Shown here in pieces: positions 57,572-64,000 of a DNA stretch of 64,000 nt. A program made the translations under genes and the position numbers. Every line of letters starts with the position of its first letter. The first letter of the stretch is position 1. The DNA comes from Eucalyptus grandis. Lineage: Eukaryota; Streptophyta; Magnoliopsida; Myrtales; Myrtaceae. The stretch lies in assembly GCF_016545825.1 (NCBI RefSeq), contig NC_052622.1, forward strand, positions 40,199,263 through 40,263,262. Reading direction: 5' to 3'. The notes beneath the pieces were generated by a model, which worked only from the letters and a program-made list of their open reading frames with translations, was not told where the DNA came from and did not search any database.

Positions 57572-59487
57572 TCAGATGAAATCCGAACCGTCCCGGAAGT
57601 GCTCCAAGTCTGGGTGTGTCCCGCTACCAGGTCTCCTTGGGTTTCTGTCGGTATGAAGTTTGGCGAAGATGTTAAAAGACTAGAAAAGGAAAAATCTCAG
57701 CCCACATGCAATCAGCATTCCATTGCGCAGTCACAATTGATACGAACATTTGATATATTCAAAATGAGGATTCTCTCAGTCTCACCTAACGAAAACATTT
57801 TAGCTATCATTTAACTGAATTGCAACTTAAAGATTGTAACTGTGTATTAGTTTCTCCTTCCATTATTATTCCCCTCCTAATAAGCTATTAGCCAAATGAC
57901 CAAAAAACAACAATTCCTTAACCTTGCAAAACCTCCGATTACAAATTTGAACATGCGCTTATACTCCACAGCCTTGTCGCTCTCTTTTTACAATTCCCTC
58001 ACAATTCCCACACCAAACTCCAGTAACATGAGACATTAGAATATTAATTAGCCACAAATGAAATGATTATGCAAGACCGGACTTCAAGGCAAGAAGATAT
58101 AACTACCTGACAAATCGACCTGGCTCGAAACCAGGCACACCAGGTGGACCATATGGATCAAAACGAGCACCTGGAGGAACACCCCTGTTTCAAATGATCA
58201 AGTGAAGGTCAACAAGCGTGTGCGCACACAAAGAGAGGGAGACAGGGAGAGAAGATGCTCACGGTTGGGCTCCAGGAAAACCAGGACGTCCAGCGTCTCC
58301 ACCAAACCAACTGGGATCACTAGGTCCTGCATACTCAGATTGCCACCCTTGTTAATCTCTCAAAAAACAGTGAATGAGAAAGAGCTATATATACGTAATT
58401 TACAAACAAACCTAAAAGCATACTCCCACTGCTACCATAACCACCCCTGCATTGAAAATAAAAGAAAATTAATCTCTAATTTATCCGGTAAGGCAAGTGT
58501 AAAAGAAATGTATATATAATAAGATAAGATCAGCAAAGAACCTGGTTGGGTACATTCCAGCCCCAGGCCCAGGAAAAAGGTCGTTGCCACCAAGAGGATA
58601 AACAGGAGGAATTACAACTCTGTGCACAAACCAAAAACAAAAGAGAAAAGAAACAAAAAGAGCATTCAATGCAAGAAGCAACAATAGAACAGTAACTTTT
58701 TGCTTCAGGCAAAAATATAATATGACATATCAAATTAAGTGAGAAGATATGCTTATTAAAAACAGTTTTGATTGATAAGACTTCATACAATGTACTTGCA
58801 TATAATTAGAAGTGGCAAGATATTTCCAATATGGACCAGACAAAAAGTCCCATAAACAAAGAGGATAATACTGCTCTAAGCTGGCTCCCCAACTACTACT
58901 TCACACCCAGAAACTATTCATGAATATCATATTTAAACATGCAATACTCTCATTTTCCATACATAACAGAACAGAATATATGTTGATTCTCAGACTCTTG
59001 TTATCCAAAGGACAGAGAGCTCCTTCCACATATTGTTATATCAATAAGAGACTGATACATATTCATTCTATGTTACTTGCTTTTTCTACATCTCTCCTGT
59101 TCACTTATCCTAGTTATATCCTATTTTAGTGACATCAAATTGGCCAGAATTGCCATATCACAATGTAGGCATTTGCCATCTCATTGCAATTCATAGCTGA
59201 CGAGTAATGGAAAAGATAATTATTATCAAGAGTCTCATATGGCAAAAAGAATTAGACTTGCTGTAATTCGAAACAGCAACTCCAAGGGGACTTGTGCAAC
59301 ATTCTAGATGCAATATATTTTCAAAATACAACAACCTTAGGAACTTGTCAACATTAGCAGTTCAGCTTTCACATCTCTCAAAACCACATTTCTAGCAGTA
59401 ATTAGGTACTTCCATTGCCCTCAGTTTAAAAGACACTGGATAAGATTGTCAGGATCTTCGCATGCTCGAGCACACACAAACAAGTGC

Positions 59488-59546
<59 letters not shown>

Positions 59547-61959
59547 CTGAAGGATGAACTTGTGGACCCCAAGGTTCACGAGCTGCAATACCAGGTTCAC
59601 TGATAGGTTGTCTTGATCCTTCACTATTTTCTCTTCTGAAAATGAGGAAGAAGACATCCTTTAAAATATAAATCGTAGAAATGAAGATGAAAAATCTAAC
59701 TCAATGCAAAATCTAGCTATGCATCTCCAAAAAGAACGCACATGTTAAAGCAGACAACCATATAAAACTTCATTTTACCCACTGTTGTACCTTAAATGCC
59801 TGCAGTGTTGCTGCCTTATATGGCAATAGCAGAAACAAGTGAATGATCACTATGACAGAATTCATCACTAGAAACCAAATCACATTCTAGACAACTGTTT
59901 GCTTTCATGTAGAACACAGGATGCTCAATAACCATACACACGACCATTATCAAACATATCTCATTGGAGAATGGAGAGAAATTATAACAACACATGCAAG
60001 TACATATGCATATAGATCATTATGCAGACTAAATGAGGCCACGTACAGCATAGAATGGAAAGGATTTGAAGACCTAACTCCCAATTCACACAGAAAGCTT
60101 AATTACATCACTCATATAACTAGTCAAATAAATGGGATTCGAGTCAAATAACTACATAACACTTGATTGAGCCCAAACAAGAAGTTCATAAGAACTCTTT
60201 CTTGTTAAAGTTTGTGGCAAATGGCTATGGAAAATTAAACATGAAAGCTAAAGAACTTCTCAATTAGAATATCCAAAGTAAGCTAAATAGAACATGATCA
60301 TACGATCGCAATATGATCTTTCCAACAAAAGGTAGGGAGCAAATCACATAGTATTACAGAATGAACTTCTCTAACCAGGCATAGGAAGTATATTAAAAGA
60401 CCAAAATTGTCATTCGCTTTTATAATTCATTCAGTACCCCTTTCGCATGGAACCTATCAAGCAAGTGAAAGATTACATATAGAACCACTCTAGCCAAGAC
60501 AAGATAGAGTTAGAAGCATAGCTAAAAGTCAAAAGGCCAGAGCCACACAAATGGGATGCTCTTGATTTGAGCCAAGGGAAAAAAATCAAAAAGTACCTCC
60601 CCAAGCAGCTTTCTTGATTTACAGCGGTACATTGTCTACCCCCTTGACAAAACTTTGGCAGACATCTTAGTCATCAAATCACTCTCATACAACTTAGAAG
60701 AGCCATTAAAACAAGCATCCCCATAGCATAAGCATTTATGCTCTTGACTGGTGTATGAATGCTATGCACAAATCATTTAGCTTCCATGCCAAAGAAAAAG
60801 TGTGAAAAGAAAGAAAAATTTATTGTTTTTAAGCAAATATGAACGGTAAGATCTGGCTCAGATAAGTAAGGGACTGCATTTCAGTCATCCTCAAATGAAT
60901 TCATACTCACTCTTAACTTGAAAAATAACCAAAAATAAAAAATAAAAAGCGCAGACAACTAGGCAATATACTGCAAGACCCTCCAACAGCACTCCATAAA
61001 ATCTTGAGCCACATTCTAGAGCCACAACAGCCTAAATTCTGAGTTGGAATTCGATGAAATACCACAGCAACCAAATCTTTGCATCCACTTACGGAAAGGT
61101 CCATCCCTTCCCTTGCTTATCAATCTTCTCCACAATCAAAAGATCTCTCTTCCTAAGAAAAATAAATTACCTACATGGCGCTATCAACATAAAGTATAAA
61201 TCAAACCAAATTACCCGACAGCATTCGTCGACGAACTAGGCGCCGATGAGCCATTCAATTTTGACAATATCTCCGTATCCAAACTCTTCACCAACTTATC
61301 CAGATTTTTGAACTGACCAGAGTAACTCGCGGCTCCATCCTCCCCGATGAACTCATCAACGCTGCCGGCGATGGAAAATGTCGATCAATTACAAATTTAA
61401 AACCGAAAGAACGGAGAATCAAATACAAGATGCTCGATAGCGCAGCACGGAAGCAAGGAAATTCAGAAGGACCAAGTCGCATACTCAATCTCGAGATGAA
61501 CAGGTTCGGCAGCCCCGTCTTTCAAAGCATCCACGACCAGCTTGTCGTCCATCGCAAGGCACTTCACCAACACTTTCTTCGAGTCCTCGGGGCTCACGTA
61601 CACGAACGCGTACTCGTCGTCGGCCTCGTTCCAGCCCTCGATCCCAACCTCCCCTGCACGGCCAAAACCCCCACAAAATTCGAAGCTCTCCGGTCAGAGA
61701 AATTCATTCCCGAAACCCCCCGGGCGAAACGATCGCCCCCGCGGACGCGCGCGCGCAACGGAACGATGCTCGACTCACCTGCGAAGGGAGAGGAGAGGGC
61801 GTCGGCGGCGTACGCGGCGGGGCCGGTGGCGGCGAGCGAGTGGCCGGAGGCGAGGAACGACGCGTGGACGGCGAAGGCGAGGCCGTCGTGGCGGCTCCGG
61901 AACAAAGGCCGCGACGCCCGCACGACGCCGATCACGGCCTTGGACTTGTCGGATTCCAT
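57572..61959 (-). CDS. PTRE1: PI31-type proteasome regulator (nine exons, 304 aa)
   Basis: It binds the 20S proteasome and modulates its activity; the Arabidopsis homologue is PTRE1. Exons: 61959-61779, 61653-61485, 61361-61215, 59635-59546, 58619-58542, 58448-58414, 58326-58263, 58184-58107 and 57644-57572. Every junction is GT-AG and the phases add up to 305 codons. The N-terminal PI31 domain (residues about 8-150) reads AVIGVVRASRPLFRSRHDGL, GWNEADDEYAFVYV, VKCLAMDDKLVVDAL, QFKNLDKLVKSLDTEIL. The C-terminal half is Pro/Gly-rich: PSGVVIPPVYPLGGNDLFPG, GAGMYPTRGG, PPGARFDPYGPPGVPGFEPG and GTHPDLEHFRDGSDFI. No HbYX-type ending is seen. The long frames on the plus strand over exons 1-2 are shadows. 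Intron 4 begins within a GA/CT microsatellite. Complete and probably functional. Confidence 0.95.
59489..59544. repeat. (GA)n microsatellite at the intron 4 donor of the PI31 gene
   Basis: About 28 GA units with one interruption. On the gene strand this is (TC)n starting at the second base of the donor GT (59545-59544). Confidence 0.95.
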
Positions 61960-62218
61960 CGTCGGCGATCTCCGTCGGGAGGAAACGCTGGAAATCGCTA
62001 GCTTCAGCAGAAAGGTAGCGACTCCGCTTCTCCTCGAATCGGTCCTGAAGAACTGGGAGAGTCGGTGCGCAGTTGGGCCCGTTGGGCCCAATATCGTGGA
62101 CGGGCCTGAGCTGTGAGGTGTGGGCCTGATTGTTTCCTTGGGCCGGGGCCCAGATTTGCCCGCTTGCTTGTTCTTCACTTAAGAAGAAGATGGCTTACCG
62201 TTTAGCTTATAGCCCAAG

Positions 62219-62249
<31 letters not shown>

Positions 62250-64000
62250 CTCCTACATTGACTAGTCTTCTTAACTTAGCCAAACCACTGCATGATGAAA
62301 TCGGATGCTGCTCGATTTAGTTCGCTTAATCCGACTCGATTTTTTTGCTTCTTTCATCCTCGATTTAGTTATCTCTCGTTCCTCATCGCAGGGGTATTTC
62401 TACATGAGGGCAGAGTTCGGAAGTACGCCAATTTTCTCTGAGGAGAGAATAGGTATGTTGCTAAGTAGTAGGCAAAACAAGATCAAGAAATTATATGTTG
62501 GACACTCGCGTCTCTATGCTAAACTTATCGTCAACTACCTCATTCTCTAGCTTCATCTTTTTTTCACCCAAAAAGTGAGTAAAAAATTCTTTAAAGTAAG
62601 TATGGATTAGATAAAAACGTCAAAGATTGTGAAAGGATTCTTTATTGATTTGGACAGGAAAATAAATAGCATGAATCATAATGAAATGTAAAGGATAGGT
62701 ATAGAAAACGAAAAGTTGCAAGGATTTAAATGATATTGGAAATTGAAAGATTGTTGGAAATATGAAGTAAGAGGAAATTAAAGATAAATTGACATATTGT
62801 CATTGATTGTACGTGTGCTCGTAGGGGTTGTTCTACCCAGATTATAGCATGGACATTTATATCCCACTCACGCTAGTTACTAGAAACAGTTATGATTTTG
62901 AATTCGTAAGTAATCTCTTGATCTTATTTGTAGTTATTAATTAAAAATTATAAACCTTCCTATTATCTAGTAATATTCATCTAAAAGAAGTTGCAAATTC
63001 AGAGAATGTTGACATAACCGCTCAATAGCAATGTGTTAGTGTCAATTCCATTATTTTTGTTTTTGACTAAAGTATTGACAGGCTTCTATTATGATGTCAA
63101 TTAATTTCTTTTAAATCCTGGTTAAGGCTTTTGTCGAGAACCTCCGCAATGTGTGTTTGTCAGACTCTTTCACAGCCAATAAGTTTGTCTTATTGACCAA
63201 TGACTTCGGTTTTGACCAAATTTTGCTCTGATCCATCGAACTCATTACTCTTCAATATTAAGAGTTTGTTATTTTGGCGTCAACACATCTATTTATCTTT
63301 TCTGCTCTATGTTTGGAAGCATGGATGGAGAAAAAACTGCAAAGAAAATGCTTGCTATTATAAGTTTACCCTCTTTTTTCTTCTTACAAAAGATTTTTCC
63401 CATTCAATTTCCCCATTTCCCAAACATAGCGTTAGGAACGAGATAACACCATCTGGTGCAAGATCATATGAGTGTAATGTTGATTTGAAATCAGCCTTTA
63501 ATCTCCATCATGATGAATTTCATTTCACCCCAAGAATAAAGGATAATGGAACCTTTCTTGAGTGCGCCAACAAGGAAGGGTCCGTCCTTTGCCGGGTCAG
63601 TCAAAGGTTGGGCTAAAAAGGGCTATGCTTGTGCCCAACACGATTGGTAAAGGACAAGTTTAGGAATAAGTTCACTGATACTCAAATAAAAAGGCTCGTG
63701 AGTGAGTGGCCTAGGGCTAAGATTCTAGACCCTAGATGAGCCACCATTATCCGAGCCCAGGCCACTTCGATTGTTGGAAAAAGGGGGACCCATGTACTAG
63801 TCTACAAAACCCTATCTACCTAATCTAACATTCTCGCCTGCCCAATCAATTGAGAAGCGTATCATTCCATGGTTGAAACATGAATCAATGATTTGACTGC
63901 TTCTCGTAGCAGTGTCGTTAACATGGGCCCTTTCAATCTTGAAAGTATTGATTATGCATGACACAAGAGTAATCAGTATTTCATCAATTGGTTTTTTAAC
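61960..64000. other. Region upstream of PI31 to the window edge
   Basis: The first 200 bases should contain the PI31 promoter and leader; no clear TATA box was identified. An (ATG)n-type run lies at 62218-62243. The remainder is AT-rich, and the open frame at 63200-63616 has no family motif. Confidence 0.35.

Noticed and set aside
61430..62116. Long plus-strand open frame of 228 codons
   Set aside because: It overlaps PI31 exons 1-2 in antisense. The GC-rich coding exon opens the opposite strand, and the minus-strand reading has the family motifs and splice sites.
1..64000. CRISPR arrays, bacterial operons, rRNA or clear tRNA genes
   Set aside because: The window is plant nuclear DNA. Direct repeats found are microsatellites, LTRs or transposon units, and no tRNA cloverleaf or rRNA sequence was recognised.

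Overview
The window is nuclear DNA of a flowering plant. It has GT-AG introns, tau-class glutathione transferases, a plant-type lipid-transfer protein, a plant PI31-like proteasome regulator, and plant LTR retrotransposons with initiator-Met-tRNA primer sites. The protein sequences look eudicot and probably woody rosid. A Myrtaceae-like origin is only an impression and cannot be proved from the sequence.

I can support five apparently intact host genes. Two are tandem minus-strand tau GST genes (8926-11060 and 19496-22139), each with two exons. One is a plus-strand eight-cysteine lipid-transfer protein (35259-35771). One is a minus-strand plant-specific gene ending in WWQGSLYY (37882-39903, five exons). 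One is a minus-strand PI31/PTRE1 homologue (57572-61959, nine exons, 304 aa). A sixth, small minus-strand gene (56300-56703) becomes visible only after splicing and encodes an 85-aa secreted peptide with six cysteines. A calmodulin-like pseudogene (6501-6791) and an orphan possible terminal exon (34851-35045) are also present.

Most of the remainder is transposon-derived. 879-6429 is a complete but dead Ty3/gypsy chromovirus with a target-site duplication. 11.8-13.3 kb is a decayed non-LTR element cut by a MITE. 14.2-15.4 kb and 24.5-26.5 kb are two hAT transposase relics. 26486-32043 is a Tork-like Ty1/copia element whose 3' LTR is cut short and joined to a Tat/Ogre-like leader. 52.3-54.3 kb is another copia relic with a nested MITE. 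Several non-autonomous families recur: two whose terminal repeats are built of tandem units and carry 9-10 bp target duplications (Foldback/MULE-like), Tourist-like elements with 3-bp duplications, and elements of different ends that share a GC-rich core. One SINE-like insertion is bounded by a 13-bp duplication.

Layout: 0-8.9 kb gypsy element, CML pseudogene and MITEs; 8.9-22.4 kb GST duplication with transposon-filled introns and spacer; 22.4-33 kb repeats, hAT and copia; 34.8-40.4 kb gene-rich; 40.4-55.9 kb largely repeats; 56-62 kb gene-rich; the rest is unassigned. The host genes show no sign of acting in one pathway. GST and lipid-transfer functions are commonly stress-linked, and PI31 acts on the proteasome, but no cluster logic is visible beyond the GST tandem duplication. 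All gene models are derived by eye from splice signals and family similarity; no search was run.
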